A DNA stretch of 8,122 nucleotides from Micrococcales bacterium (GCA_003157445.1 PMJN01000517.1:17717-25838), one strand, 5' to 3'; shown: positions 1 to 7,499, counted from the stretch's first letter. The notes: a model not told the origin generated them from the letters alone. Translations and numbers: made by a program.

Positions 1-813
1 GGCTCCTACGGCACCGCGGTGCGGGCGCTGGAGAACCTCGCCGAGGCCGGATTCAAGGATGCCAAGATCTCCGTGGTGGTCACCCGCCACAACGTGGGCC
101 AGCTGGACGAGTTCAAGGCGCTCGCCGACCGCTTCGGCGCCACCCTGCGACTGACCAGACTGCGACCCTCGGGCCGGGGTGCGGACGTGTGGGAGGACCT
201 ACACCCGAGCGCGGACCAGCAGCGTGCGCTCTACGACTGGCTGGTCGTGGCCGGGCAGGGTGTGCTCACGGGAGACTCCTTCTTCCACCTGGCAGGGTTC
301 GGAGAACCACTGCCGGGCCTGAACCTGTGCGGTGCTGGGCGGGTCGTCTGCCTGATCGACCCGGTAGGGGACGTGTACGCCTGCCCCTTCGCCATCCACG
401 CCGAGTTCCTGGCCGGAAACCTGTTGCAGGACGGGGGTTTCGACAAGGTGTGGCGCGAGTCGGCGCTGTTCAAGGACCTCCGTCGGCCCCAGAGCGGCGG
501 CACGTGTGCCAAGTGCGCGCACTACGACTCGTGCCGCGGTGGCTGCATGGCGGCAAAGTTCTTTACCGGACTGCCGCTGGACGGACCGGACCCCGAGTGC
601 ATCGTCGGTTACGGCGAGCAAGCCCTCGCCGGCCGCGACACCATGGCGGTCCTGCCCAAGCCGGAAGGCGACCACTCCCACGCTGACTCGGTGCGCGGAC
701 AGGCACCCAAGCCCGATGCTGGCGAACCAGTTCACGTGACGATCGGGCACCGCCCGGACCGCGGTTGTGACCAGAGTCTGCTCGTTGGCCTGCAGCTTTC
801 CAAGAGGGCCTGA
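1..813 (+). CDS. mftC: Mycofactocin radical SAM maturase MftC, 3' part (5' end outside window)
   Basis: MftC is the radical SAM/SPASM enzyme that oxidatively decarboxylates and then cyclises the C-terminal Val-Tyr of the precursor peptide MftA, bound by its chaperone MftB. The frame is open from base 1, so the GTG at 19 is internal and the gene begins upstream; the radical SAM CxxxCxxC loop is not in view. Numbering codons from base 1, the SPASM pattern is complete: C110-x12-G-x4-C128, then C169-x2-C172-x5-C178-x3-C182 and C200, with an extra C117. These cysteines would hold two auxiliary Fe-S clusters. The segments CRGGCMAAKFFTG and LPLDGPDPEC are, as I recall, near-diagnostic for MftC among SPASM proteins. 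After DHSH comes a tail of about 45 residues containing one more cysteine (C256). The stop at 811-813 is 5 nt before the next gene, suggesting one operon. Other peptide-maturing SPASM enzymes are the alternative, but the match makes them unlikely. Confidence 0.93.
   Translation, partial: GSYGTAVRALENLAEAGFKDAKISVVVTRHNVGQLDEFKALADRFGATLRLTRLRPSGRGADVWEDLHPSADQQRALYDWLVVAGQGVLTGDSFFHLAGFGEPLPGLNLCGAGRVVCLIDPVGDVYACPFAIHAEFLAGNLLQDGGFDKVWRESALFKDLRRPQSGGTCAKCAHYDSCRGGCMAAKFFTGLPLDGPDPECIVGYGEQALAGRDTMAVLPKPEGDHSHADSVRGQAPKPDAGEPVHVTIGHRPDRGCDQSLLVGLQLSKRA
803..808 (+). promoter_or_regulatory. Shine-Dalgarno site for first FadH/OYE gene
   Basis: AGAGGG lies inside the last codons of mftC, 10 nt before the ATG at 819. 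It supports that ATG as the start, since the barrel's first strand begins only a few residues later. Confidence 0.55.
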
Positions 814-818
814 AACAG

Positions 819-2852
819 ATGGCACGGGCGGCCCTGACCGATCCCGTCATCCTTGCAGGTCGCCGGGCACCCTCACGGGTACTCTTCGGCCCGCACGAGA
901 CCAACCTCGGACAAGGACGCTCGATCAGCGCGCGGCACGTGGCGTACTACGCGCGACGCTCAGCCGGCGGCGCGGGGGTGCTTGTCACCGAGACCGCCTC
1001 GGTGCACGACAGCGACTGGCCGTATGAACGCGCACCGCTGGCCCAGGACTGCGCAGCCGGTTGGGCCGCTGTCGCAGAGGCCTGCCACGACCATGGCACC
1101 CTTGTCCTGGCGGGTCTGGGCCACACCGGGGCGCAGGGGTCGACGGCCTTCTCCCAGCAGGCCTTATGGGCACCCTCGGGCGTCGCCGACGCGGCTAGCC
1201 GAGAGATGCCGGTCGTCATGGAGCAGGAGGACATCTCACTGCTGGTGGCTGGGTTCGTCAGGGGAGCAAGGCTGGCGGTCGACTCGGGTCTGGGCGGCGT
1301 CGAGATCGATGCCGGCGTTGGTGCACTGTTGCGTCAGTTCCACTCCGGGCTGACCAACCTGCGTGAGGACGCCTATGGCCAGGACCCTCTGATGCTGACC
1401 GCCCAGATCCTGTCCGCGGTCCGCGACGAGATCGGCGCCGACGTCGTCCTCTCACTGCGTCTGTCCTGTGACGAGCTGGCGCCGTGGGCGGGGGTGACCC
1501 CGCAGATGGCTGTGGAGCAGGTGCGCGCGCTGGCGCCGCTGCTGGACCTGCTGGTGGTGGTGCAGGGTGGACCGTTCACCGCCAGTGCCTATCGCCCGGA
1601 CGCGCACGCGCCTGCCGGTCACACCATCGAACTGTGTCGCCAGATCCGCGACGCGCTTGGCGGCGCACTGCCGGTGGTGCTGCAGGGCGGTGTGGTCAAG
1701 GCGGCTATGGCACAGTCGGCCCTGCAGGAGGGCGTGGCAGATCTGGTCGAGATGACCAGGGCGCTGATCGCCGACGCGGACCTGGTGGCGAAGGTGCGCG
1801 CCGGTGCCGGCGGCACGGTGCGGCCGTGCGTGCGGTGCAACCAGACCTGCCGGGTGCGCGACAACCGCAACCCCGTGGTGGCCTGCATCGGCGACCCCCG
1901 CTCCGGCCACGAGAGCGTCGACGTCGACGTCGAGGTCGCCACCAGCCACGACTGGCGAGGTCGCCGGGTGCTCGTGGTCGGCGCCGGACCCGCTGGGCTG
2001 GAGTGTGCGCGGGTCCTGGCAACTTGGGGGGCATCGGTTCAGGTCGTCGATTCGGCCGACCGAGCAGGAGGCATGCTGCCCGTGGTCGCCGCCGGCCGGC
2101 AGACCTTTGGTGACCTCAGTGACTGGCTCGTGTCCGAGTGCGACCGCCTGGGCGTGCGCCTTACCCTGGGGTCTCTGCTGCACCCGGACGACATTCGGGC
2201 GGCCCTGTCGTCCGGGCAGTCGGTGGTGCTGGCAACCGGGTCGCGTGCGGCAACACCGCGCTACAAGACTGACCCCGGCGCCAAGGTGATAACGGCTGCC
2301 GACCTGCTCGATGCCGCGAGCCGGGGCACCCTCTCAGAGGTGGTGGGCGCCGGTTCGCGGGTGCTGGTTCACGACCCGGTGGGCGGCCCGGTCGGTGTCG
2401 CAGTCGTCGAGCTCCTGGCCCGGCACGGACACCGGATGAGCATCGTGACCCAGGACCAGATCGTCGGCACCGGCCTGTCTCTGTCGGGCGACCTGGCTGA
2501 CGCGAACTCCCGCCTCCAACAGGCCGGGGTGGACCGGGTCCTATCCTGCGTCCTGCGTGCGGTCACCCTGCAAGGAGGCGCCGTTGAGCAACGCTGGAGC
2601 GCCGAGCAACATCTGATCCCCGCTGATCTCGTCGTTGACGCGGGCCACCGCCTGGCTGACAGCCAGCTGTATGACGCCCTCGTCGGCGCCGACCCGTCGT
2701 TGCGAGACGATTTGGTGCGCGCTGGTGACTGTGTGGCCCCACGGACCGTGCATGAGGCCATCTTGGAGGGCCGACGCGCGGCGCTGACCGTCCTGTCGCG
2801 CTCGCCCAGGTCGAGATCGCGCAGCGTCGTCCGGCTCGAGGTGGCCCGATGA
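819..2852 (+). CDS. Mycofactocin-associated FadH/OYE family oxidoreductase (paralogue 1)
   Basis: A 677-residue flavoprotein built like 2,4-dienoyl-CoA reductase FadH and trimethylamine dehydrogenase. An old-yellow-enzyme TIM barrel covers about residues 1-330. The [4Fe-4S] site is C337-x2-C340-x3-C344-x11-C356, the FadH spacing. An FAD/ADP-binding Rossmann half starts at GAGPAG (388-393), has an ATGS strand near 475, a second nucleotide segment with GGPVG at 522-526, and the late AGD motif common in this fold. The barrel is divergent: where the paralogue downstream has the FMN-contacting Gln (Q105) and Arg (R300), this protein has G99 and V292, and the FadH catalytic Tyr position is not Tyr. 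It may be a weak or non-catalytic partner of that paralogue, or have altered chemistry. A Ser/Arg-rich tail (about 660-669) follows the last fold element. It matches the family annotated as mycofactocin system FadH/OYE oxidoreductase; which numbered subtype it is, I cannot tell. Its ATG follows mftC by 5 nt and its stop overlaps the next gene. Confidence 0.87.
   Translation: MARAALTDPVILAGRRAPSRVLFGPHETNLGQGRSISARHVAYYARRSAGGAGVLVTETASVHDSDWPYERAPLAQDCAAGWAAVAEACHDHGTLVLAGLGHTGAQGSTAFSQQALWAPSGVADAASREMPVVMEQEDISLLVAGFVRGARLAVDSGLGGVEIDAGVGALLRQFHSGLTNLREDAYGQDPLMLTAQILSAVRDEIGADVVLSLRLSCDELAPWAGVTPQMAVEQVRALAPLLDLLVVVQGGPFTASAYRPDAHAPAGHTIELCRQIRDALGGALPVVLQGGVVKAAMAQSALQEGVADLVEMTRALIADADLVAKVRAGAGGTVRPCVRCNQTCRVRDNRNPVVACIGDPRSGHESVDVDVEVATSHDWRGRRVLVVGAGPAGLECARVLATWGASVQVVDSADRAGGMLPVVAAGRQTFGDLSDWLVSECDRLGVRLTLGSLLHPDDIRAALSSGQSVVLATGSRAATPRYKTDPGAKVITAADLLDAASRGTLSEVVGAGSRVLVHDPVGGPVGVAVVELLARHGHRMSIVTQDQIVGTGLSLSGDLADANSRLQQAGVDRVLSCVLRAVTLQGGAVEQRWSAEQHLIPADLVVDAGHRLADSQLYDALVGADPSLRDDLVRAGDCVAPRTVHEAILEGRRAALTVLSRSPRSRSRSVVRLEVAR
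2838..2843 (+). promoter_or_regulatory. Shine-Dalgarno site for second FadH/OYE gene
   Basis: GAGGTG sits 5 nt before the ATG at 2849, within the end of the preceding gene. The start codon overlaps the preceding stop as ATGA, which favours coupled translation. Confidence 0.5.
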
Positions 2853-4819
2853 GCGCGGGAGGCAAGTACCGCTACCTGTTCTCCCCGTTGCAGATCGGGC
2901 CGATCACCGTGCGCAACCGGGTGGTGTTCTCCGCCCATCTGACCAACTACGCCGCCGATGGCCTGCCCACCGAGCAGCACGCGGCCTATCTGGGAGCACG
3001 GGCCAAGGGCGGTGCCGGGATGATCATCACCGAGGAGCATTCGACGCACCCGACGGACTGGCCGTACGAGAAGCTGATCCATGGTTTTAACGCAGCGGTG
3101 ATCCCCGGGTACCGCAGGATCACCGACGCGGTGCACGCCCATGACGTCCCGATCCTGGCTCAGCTCAACCACAACGGCGGCCAGGCCTCCAGCATGTTCT
3201 CCCGCCTGCCGGTCTGGGCGCCAAGCCCCGTGCCGGACCCCTTGTTCCGTGAGGTGCCCAAGGCCGTCGACCACCACGAGATCCGCGAGATCGTGGCCGG
3301 GTACGGGCTGGTCGCCGACCACTGTGCCCAGGGCGGGTTCGACGGAGTGGAGCTCCAGTGCTCACACTCATCCATCGTCCGCGGGTTCCTCTCCCCTGCG
3401 ACCAACGAGCGCACTGACCAGTACGGCGGCTCGCTGGCGGGTCGGGCGCGCATCCTGCTGGAGATCATCGACGTCGTTCGTGAGGCGATCGGCCCCGGCC
3501 GGGCGCTGGGCGTGCGTCTGTGCGGAGATGAGCTCATCGAGGGCGGCACCACGATCGACGAGGCCGTCGCGGTGGCCCGGCTGGTCGAGGCGCACGGCAA
3601 GGTCGACTACATCAACACCTCGATCGGGGTGGCAACCGCGACGCTGTTCATGATCGAGGCGAGCATGCACGTGCCCGCCGGCTACGCGAACTACATCCCG
3701 GCCGCCCTGCGTGCGGCGGTCGACCTGCCCGTCATCGGGGTGGGGCGCTTCAAGGATCCGCTGCAGGCCGACCGGGCGCTGGCCGCGGGGGTCTGTGACC
3801 TCGTCGGGGTCGTGCGCGCCCAGATCGCCGATCCGGACTTCGTCGCCAAGGCCCGCGCGGGCCAGGGGTCATCGATCAGGACCTGTCTGTCCTGCAACCA
3901 GGAGTGCGTCGGGCGGATGGGGCTCAACCGCTGGCTCGGCTGCATCGAGAACCCCCGCACAGGCCGGGAGTCCATCACACTGCCAGCCCCGCGCCGGCGC
4001 GGGCGACGGGTCGTCGTGGTCGGTGGCGGACCTGCTGGCCTGCAGGCCGCCACGACGGCAGCCGCCCGCGGTCACGAGGTCACACTCCTGGAACGTGAAC
4101 CGAGCACCGGCGGCCAGGTCGCCGTGGCGGCGAGCGTACCGAGCCGGGCCGAGTTCCTCGACATCGTGCGCAACCTCCTGTCGGAGTGCCGACGCACCGG
4201 GGTGGACGTCCGCACGAACTTGGACGCCGACCAGGACGCCATCCGCGCGCTGCGCCCCGACGTGGTGATCGTGGCCACCGGCGCACGCCCCGCCCGTCCC
4301 TGGTGGGCCGGCGACCACGCCCGCGTGGTCGACGTCCGTGACGTCTTGGAGGGTCGCGTCGCCCCGGACGGCGATGTCGTGGTGGTCGACGACCTCGGGT
4401 TCCATCAGGCCACCTCCGTTGCCGAGCTGCTCGCCGACCGAGGCGCCTCGGTTGAGGTGATGACACCGGCCATGGTGGTCGGTCAGGATCTCGGCATCAC
4501 CCTGGACATGGAGGGGTGGCTGATGCGCGCCCACGCCAAGAAGATCGTGCAGTCGACCGACCTGGTGGTCATGGGAGCCGGCGCCCGGGAGGATGGCGAC
4601 GGCCTCACGTTGGACCTGCTGCATCACCCGACCGGCGCGCAGCGCACGCGATCGTGTGACTGGGTCGTGGTGGCCACCCACCAGCAGCCTGTCGACGAGC
4701 TGTGGCGCAGGCTGCGCGACGACCCGGCACTGGAAGTCCACCGCATCGGTGACGCCGTTGCCCCCAGACGGGCACACTCGGCCGTCATCGAGGGGCATCG
4801 GGTGGCGGTGACGCTGTGA
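2849..4819 (+). CDS. Mycofactocin-associated FadH/OYE family oxidoreductase (paralogue 2)
   Basis: A 656-residue flavoenzyme with the same three-part layout as its upstream neighbour and better preserved barrel motifs. It opens with a typical OYE first strand (LFSPLQIG...VRNRVVFSAH). QLNHNGGQ at 105-112 supplies the usual FMN-contacting Gln and a conserved His. The ATNERTDQYGGS stretch and the VGRF phosphate-loop Arg (R300) are present. The iron-sulfur site is C346-x2-C349-x3-C353-x11-C365. The FAD/ADP Rossmann motif GGGPAG is at 392-397. In the second nucleotide half the expected Gly-rich NAD(P)H motif is replaced by DDLGFHQ starting at 514, reminiscent of trimethylamine dehydrogenase, which does not use NAD(P)H. 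The FadH catalytic Tyr is Ser (S175), while H173 aligns with a TMADH active-site His. Inference: a dehydrogenase delivering electrons to the ETF encoded directly downstream. The start overlaps the upstream stop (ATGA) and the stop overlaps the next start (GTGA). The substrate is unknown. Confidence 0.88.
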   Translation: MSAGGKYRYLFSPLQIGPITVRNRVVFSAHLTNYAADGLPTEQHAAYLGARAKGGAGMIITEEHSTHPTDWPYEKLIHGFNAAVIPGYRRITDAVHAHDVPILAQLNHNGGQASSMFSRLPVWAPSPVPDPLFREVPKAVDHHEIREIVAGYGLVADHCAQGGFDGVELQCSHSSIVRGFLSPATNERTDQYGGSLAGRARILLEIIDVVREAIGPGRALGVRLCGDELIEGGTTIDEAVAVARLVEAHGKVDYINTSIGVATATLFMIEASMHVPAGYANYIPAALRAAVDLPVIGVGRFKDPLQADRALAAGVCDLVGVVRAQIADPDFVAKARAGQGSSIRTCLSCNQECVGRMGLNRWLGCIENPRTGRESITLPAPRRRGRRVVVVGGGPAGLQAATTAAARGHEVTLLEREPSTGGQVAVAASVPSRAEFLDIVRNLLSECRRTGVDVRTNLDADQDAIRALRPDVVIVATGARPARPWWAGDHARVVDVRDVLEGRVAPDGDVVVVDDLGFHQATSVAELLADRGASVEVMTPAMVVGQDLGITLDMEGWLMRAHAKKIVQSTDLVVMGAGAREDGDGLTLDLLHHPTGAQRTRSCDWVVVATHQQPVDELWRRLRDDPALEVHRIGDAVAPRRAHSAVIEGHRVAVTL

Positions 4820-5859
4820 GTGAGTCCACTGCCGCAGTGACCGTATTCGGCTCCGAGGCCCCCATAGCCATCGTCGTGGCCCGTTCGGGACAGCTGCCGA
4901 TGGGAGCCGACGAGGCTGTGGCTGAAGCCGGTGGGCGGGTGCTCGTGGTCGGCGAGCGCGCCCTGGAAGCGGCCAGGTCACTGACCACTGCCAGCCACGC
5001 CTGGACCGCCGAGACCCAGCGCGGACTGCGCCCCGGCGGCCTCGCGCGGGCGCTGGCCCCCAGCCTGTCCGACGTCCCGCTGGTCATCCTGCCCGCCTCA
5101 CCAGACGGGCGGGATCTGGCGCCACGCCTGGCCGCCGAGCTCGACCTGCCTTTGCTGGCGAACGCCCACAGTGTTCGGATCGACACCGAGGCGTCGCAGC
5201 TCGCCGTCACTGCGGTGCTCTCCCGGGTCCAGGGCCGAATCGACCTGCCCGTGACGGTCGAGTCGCCGGCTGTGGCAACCCTCGTGCCCGGCGTGGCCGG
5301 CTCGGTGCCGACGGGTCAGCGGTGCACCTTCGCGGCGTTCACACCGCCGCTGAACACGCCGGGGGCGCTGCCTGGTGGCGACGTCGAGGTGGTGCAGGTG
5401 CTCGAGCCCGACCCTGACACGATGGACCTGGCTGAGGCCGCCCGCGTGCTGGCCGGCGGCGCGGGTCTGGTGCCGCGCGAGGCCGGAGCTGACGCCGGGC
5501 CCGCGGCGATGAGCCTGCTGCAGGCCGTGGCCTCGGCCTTGGGCGCCTCCACGGGGGCCACACGTGTGGTCACCGACGCCGGGTGGGTGGGTTTCGAACG
5601 GCAGATCGGCACGACGGGGGTGAGCATCGACCCCGACCTCTACGTTGCCTTCGGCATCTCCGGGGCCTCGCAGCACACCGGCGGTCTGGGTTCGCCCACC
5701 CACATCGTCAGCGTCAACATCGACCCGTCCTGCCCGATGACCGCCATGGCCGACCTGGCCCTGGTGACCGACGCCGGCGAGCTGCTGAGGGTCCTGGCAG
5801 AACGGCTCGGCATCGATGTGCCGCGCGCCTCGGATCGAAAGGAAGCGACCAATGCCTGA
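4816..5859 (+). CDS. etfA: Electron transfer flavoprotein alpha subunit (EtfA/FixB)
   Basis: A 347-residue ETF alpha subunit, close to the usual length of 310-340. Residues about 16-185 form the variable N-terminal domain (strand PIAIVVARSGQ, then DGRDLAPRLAAELDLPLLAN). The C-terminal FAD domain is unmistakable: GASTGATR near 242, DAGWVGFERQIGTTG near 254, and GISGASQH at 280-287 followed by NIDPSCPM and a DLALVTDAGELL helix start. It would hold the ETF FAD that accepts electrons from partner dehydrogenases and hands them to FixC. Its beta partner is most likely the incomplete gene starting at 7500; here the two subunits are separated by fixC and fixX. The start is a GTG overlapping the preceding TGA by 4 nt (GTGA). 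The Shine-Dalgarno is weak (GGGTGG at 4800-4805), so translation probably depends on coupling. The next in-frame Met is beyond the first strand, which supports this GTG. No ferredoxin domain is fused to it. Confidence 0.92.
   Translation: MSESTAAVTVFGSEAPIAIVVARSGQLPMGADEAVAEAGGRVLVVGERALEAARSLTTASHAWTAETQRGLRPGGLARALAPSLSDVPLVILPASPDGRDLAPRLAAELDLPLLANAHSVRIDTEASQLAVTAVLSRVQGRIDLPVTVESPAVATLVPGVAGSVPTGQRCTFAAFTPPLNTPGALPGGDVEVVQVLEPDPDTMDLAEAARVLAGGAGLVPREAGADAGPAAMSLLQAVASALGASTGATRVVTDAGWVGFERQIGTTGVSIDPDLYVAFGISGASQHTGGLGSPTHIVSVNIDPSCPMTAMADLALVTDAGELLRVLAERLGIDVPRASDRKEATNA
5838..5845 (+). promoter_or_regulatory. Shine-Dalgarno site fixing the fixC start
   Basis: AAAGGAAG, with its AGGA core 8 nt before the ATG at 5852, selects that codon over the in-frame ATG at 5816, which would add 12 residues with no counterpart in the fold and lengthen the overlap with etfA. 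Confidence 0.65.
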
Positions 5860-7174
5860 GAACGTGCACGACGCAAAGGTCTGGGATGTTGTCGTCGTTG
5901 GCGCCGGACCGGCCGGCTCGGCGGCCGCCCTGGCCCTGGCTCGGGCCGGGTGCTCCGTGCTGCTGCTCGAGCGCGGCCCGTTCCCCGGATCCAAGAACGT
6001 CTACGGCGGCGTCGTCTACGCGCGCGTCCTGGACGAGATCCTGCCCCAGTGGTGGCTCGATGTGCCGGTCCAGCGCTGGGTCACCAGACGATCCACCATG
6101 ATCATGACCGGCCACCAGGCGCTGACCGTCGACATCCGTGCCCAGAACTGGGGAAAGGCGCCGTTCAACGGCATGACCACCTACCGCCCGGACTTCGACG
6201 CGTGGCTGGCCGGCAAGGCCGTGGACGCCGGCGCCGTGCTGATCACCTCGACGGTGGCCACCGGGCTGATCCGCGATGGCCGCGGTCGCGTCTGCGGGGT
6301 GCGCACCGACCGTCCAGGCGGCGACCTGCGGGCCCGGGTGGTCATCGCCTGCGACGGGGTGAACTCCTTCCTGGCCAAGGAGGCCGGACTGCTGCCGGCC
6401 GCCGACGCAGGCCATCACACCCTTGGGGTCAAGGAGGTGTGGTCGCTGCCGCCGGAGGTCATCGAGGAGCGCTACGCGCTCGGCCGGCGCGAGGGACTGG
6501 ACATCGAGATGCTCGGCTGCACCCGCGGCATACCCGGTGGTGGCTTTCTCTACACGGGCCACGACACCGTCACCGTGGGCGTCGTGGTCTCGGTCGAGGC
6601 CCTGGCCAAAGCCAAGGTCCGCCCCGAGGAGCTCATCGCCGACCTGCGCGCGCACCCCGCCATCGCCCCGGGACTGCGCGGAGCTGATCTCAAGGAGTAC
6701 GCCGCCCACCTCATTCCCGAAGGCGGCTACCGCACGATGCCGAAGCTGGCCACCGACGGTCTGCTGATCGCCGGGGACGCGGCCGGGATGTGCCTGGCCG
6801 CAGGGCTGTGGCTGGAGGGCGTGAACTTCGCCATCGGCTCCGGCCTGGCTGCCGGCGCTGCGACAGCAAAGGCGGTCCGGGCAGGTGACTTCTCGGCTGC
6901 CGCCCTGGCGTCCTACCGCACCTCGATGCAGGCGAACTTCGTCCTCTCTGACCACAAACGGATGAAGGACGCACCCAAGCTGGTGCTGAACGAACGCCTT
7001 CACGCGCAGTACACGAGCCTTATCTGCGACATGGCCGAGGCAATCTTCACCGTGGTCAACCCCGAGCCAAAGCCCCGGATGACGGCATTGTTGCGCAGGA
7101 CGGTCAAGGACCACGGCGTGCGTTGGCGCGACCTGGCCAAGGACGCAGCGCTGGGCGGGAGGATCTTCCGATGA
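5852..7174 (+). CDS. fixC: FixC-type electron transfer flavoprotein:quinone oxidoreductase
   Basis: A 440-residue FAD enzyme of the FixC/ETF-QO/geranylgeranyl reductase group that takes electrons from ETF and passes them to quinone at the membrane surface. Visible motifs: the ADP-binding GAGPAG at 17-22 with the ribose-binding acid at E40; PGSKNVYGG at 45-53, typical of ETF-QO; ACDGVNS, the conserved DG motif, near residue 168; GDAAG at 308-312, the FAD ribityl-binding motif; and EGVNFAI near 322, on the quinone side of the family fold. The length fits FixC, which lacks the fused C-terminal ferredoxin of mitochondrial ETF-QO; that part is supplied by the next gene. I chose the ATG at 5852 from its Shine-Dalgarno; it overlaps the etfA stop by 8 nt, and the stop overlaps fixX as ATGA. 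No transmembrane helix is evident, so peripheral membrane association is expected. Geranylgeranyl reductases share the N-terminal motifs, but PGSKNVYGG and the fixX neighbour argue for FixC. Confidence 0.92.
   Translation: MPENVHDAKVWDVVVVGAGPAGSAAALALARAGCSVLLLERGPFPGSKNVYGGVVYARVLDEILPQWWLDVPVQRWVTRRSTMIMTGHQALTVDIRAQNWGKAPFNGMTTYRPDFDAWLAGKAVDAGAVLITSTVATGLIRDGRGRVCGVRTDRPGGDLRARVVIACDGVNSFLAKEAGLLPAADAGHHTLGVKEVWSLPPEVIEERYALGRREGLDIEMLGCTRGIPGGGFLYTGHDTVTVGVVVSVEALAKAKVRPEELIADLRAHPAIAPGLRGADLKEYAAHLIPEGGYRTMPKLATDGLLIAGDAAGMCLAAGLWLEGVNFAIGSGLAAGAATAKAVRAGDFSAAALASYRTSMQANFVLSDHKRMKDAPKLVLNERLHAQYTSLICDMAEAIFTVVNPEPKPRMTALLRRTVKDHGVRWRDLAKDAALGGRIFR
7157..7162 (+). promoter_or_regulatory. 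Shine-Dalgarno site fixing the fixX start
   Basis: GGGAGG lies 8 nt before the ATG at 7171. It favours this start over the in-frame ATG at 7123, which lies inside fixC and would add 16 Arg/Gly-rich residues, and over the ATG at 7177. Confidence 0.65.
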
Positions 7175-7494
7175 GCATGAACAGCCACCACGTCGACCCG
7201 CCGGAACGACTGCCCGTCGTGGCTTTCGAGGATCGAATGGCGACCGTCGAGTTCCGGGTGGGCCAACGAGCGCACATCGTGGTCGACTCCGACGTGTGCC
7301 GTTCGTGCACGACGCAGGCCTGCGTCACCGCGTGCCCCGCGAACCTCTTCGCTCCGACCTCCGACGGCGGGATCTTGTTCAACTACGAGCAGTGCTTCGA
7401 GTGCGGCACCTGCTACATGGTGTGCAACAGCCAGGGCGCGCTGACCTGGAGCTACCCAGACGGCGGCCATGGCGTCGTCTTCCGGAAGGGTTGA
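7171..7494 (+). CDS. fixX: FixX-like ferredoxin, partner of FixC
   Basis: A 107-residue ferredoxin-like protein that completes the ETF:quinone oxidoreductase by carrying the iron-sulfur relay beside FixC. Eight cysteines fall into two sets: C43-x2-C46-x4-C51-x3-C55-P, and C75-x2-C78-x2-C81-x3-C85 in the ECGTCYMVC context, the usual FixX/ETF-QO ferredoxin signature. This is enough for two clusters, although ETF-QO has one and cluster content of FixX varies, so the number is not settled. The last residues (TWSYPDGGHGVVFRKG) match the C-terminal strand typical of FixX. The first 30 or so residues are polar and likely a short extension that contacts FixC. The ATG overlaps the fixC stop by 4 nt (ATGA) and is preceded by a good Shine-Dalgarno. 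The gene ends 5 nt before etfB. Confidence 0.92.
   Translation: MSMNSHHVDPPERLPVVAFEDRMATVEFRVGQRAHIVVDSDVCRSCTTQACVTACPANLFAPTSDGGILFNYEQCFECGTCYMVCNSQGALTWSYPDGGHGVVFRKG
7484..7490 (+). promoter_or_regulatory. Shine-Dalgarno site for etfB
   Basis: GGAAGGG at the 3' end of fixX is 9 nt upstream of the ATG at 7500, supporting that start. Confidence 0.55.
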
Positions 7495-7499
7495 GGCAT

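Noticed and set aside
680..813. Frameshift at the end of mftC producing an artificial tail
   Set aside because: The frame stays open to a stop that sits 5 nt before the next start, and the tail resembles what I recall of other MftC C-termini, so no shift is needed.
1915..1938. Short GTCGAC-type repeat as a possible regulatory palindrome
   Set aside because: It is a brief repeat encoding a VDVDVEV linker between the iron-sulfur and FAD domains, inside a gene; simple codon repetition explains it.
1484..2113. 209-codon plus-strand frame inside the first OYE gene
   Set aside because: Gly/Arg/Ala-rich out-of-frame translation of the barrel and Fe-S region, typical of a GC-rich shadow.
2369..3322. 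317-codon open frame on the minus strand across the OYE1/OYE2 junction
   Set aside because: Spans two real genes in the opposite sense, with no recognisable protein family and no convincing ribosome site.
3869..4981. 370-codon open frame on the minus strand opposite the second OYE gene
   Set aside because: Same antisense artefact; the plus strand carries clear Fe-S and FAD motifs and the minus translation shows no domain.
5816..5851. Upstream in-frame ATG as the fixC start
   Set aside because: It would add 12 residues with no fold role and a deeper overlap; the ATG at 5852 has a well placed Shine-Dalgarno and a natural distance to GAGPAG.
5714..7114. 466-codon open frame on the minus strand opposite etfA and fixC
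   Set aside because: It lies opposite strongly recognisable EtfA/FixC coding sequence; long antisense frames are expected in GC-rich DNA with biased third positions, and the translation is a His/Gly/Arg/Asp-rich mixture with no known motif.
7123..7170. Upstream in-frame ATG as the fixX start
   Set aside because: The extra 16 residues are an Arg/Gly-rich readout of the fixC 3' end; the ATGA overlap start at 7171 has a better ribosome site.
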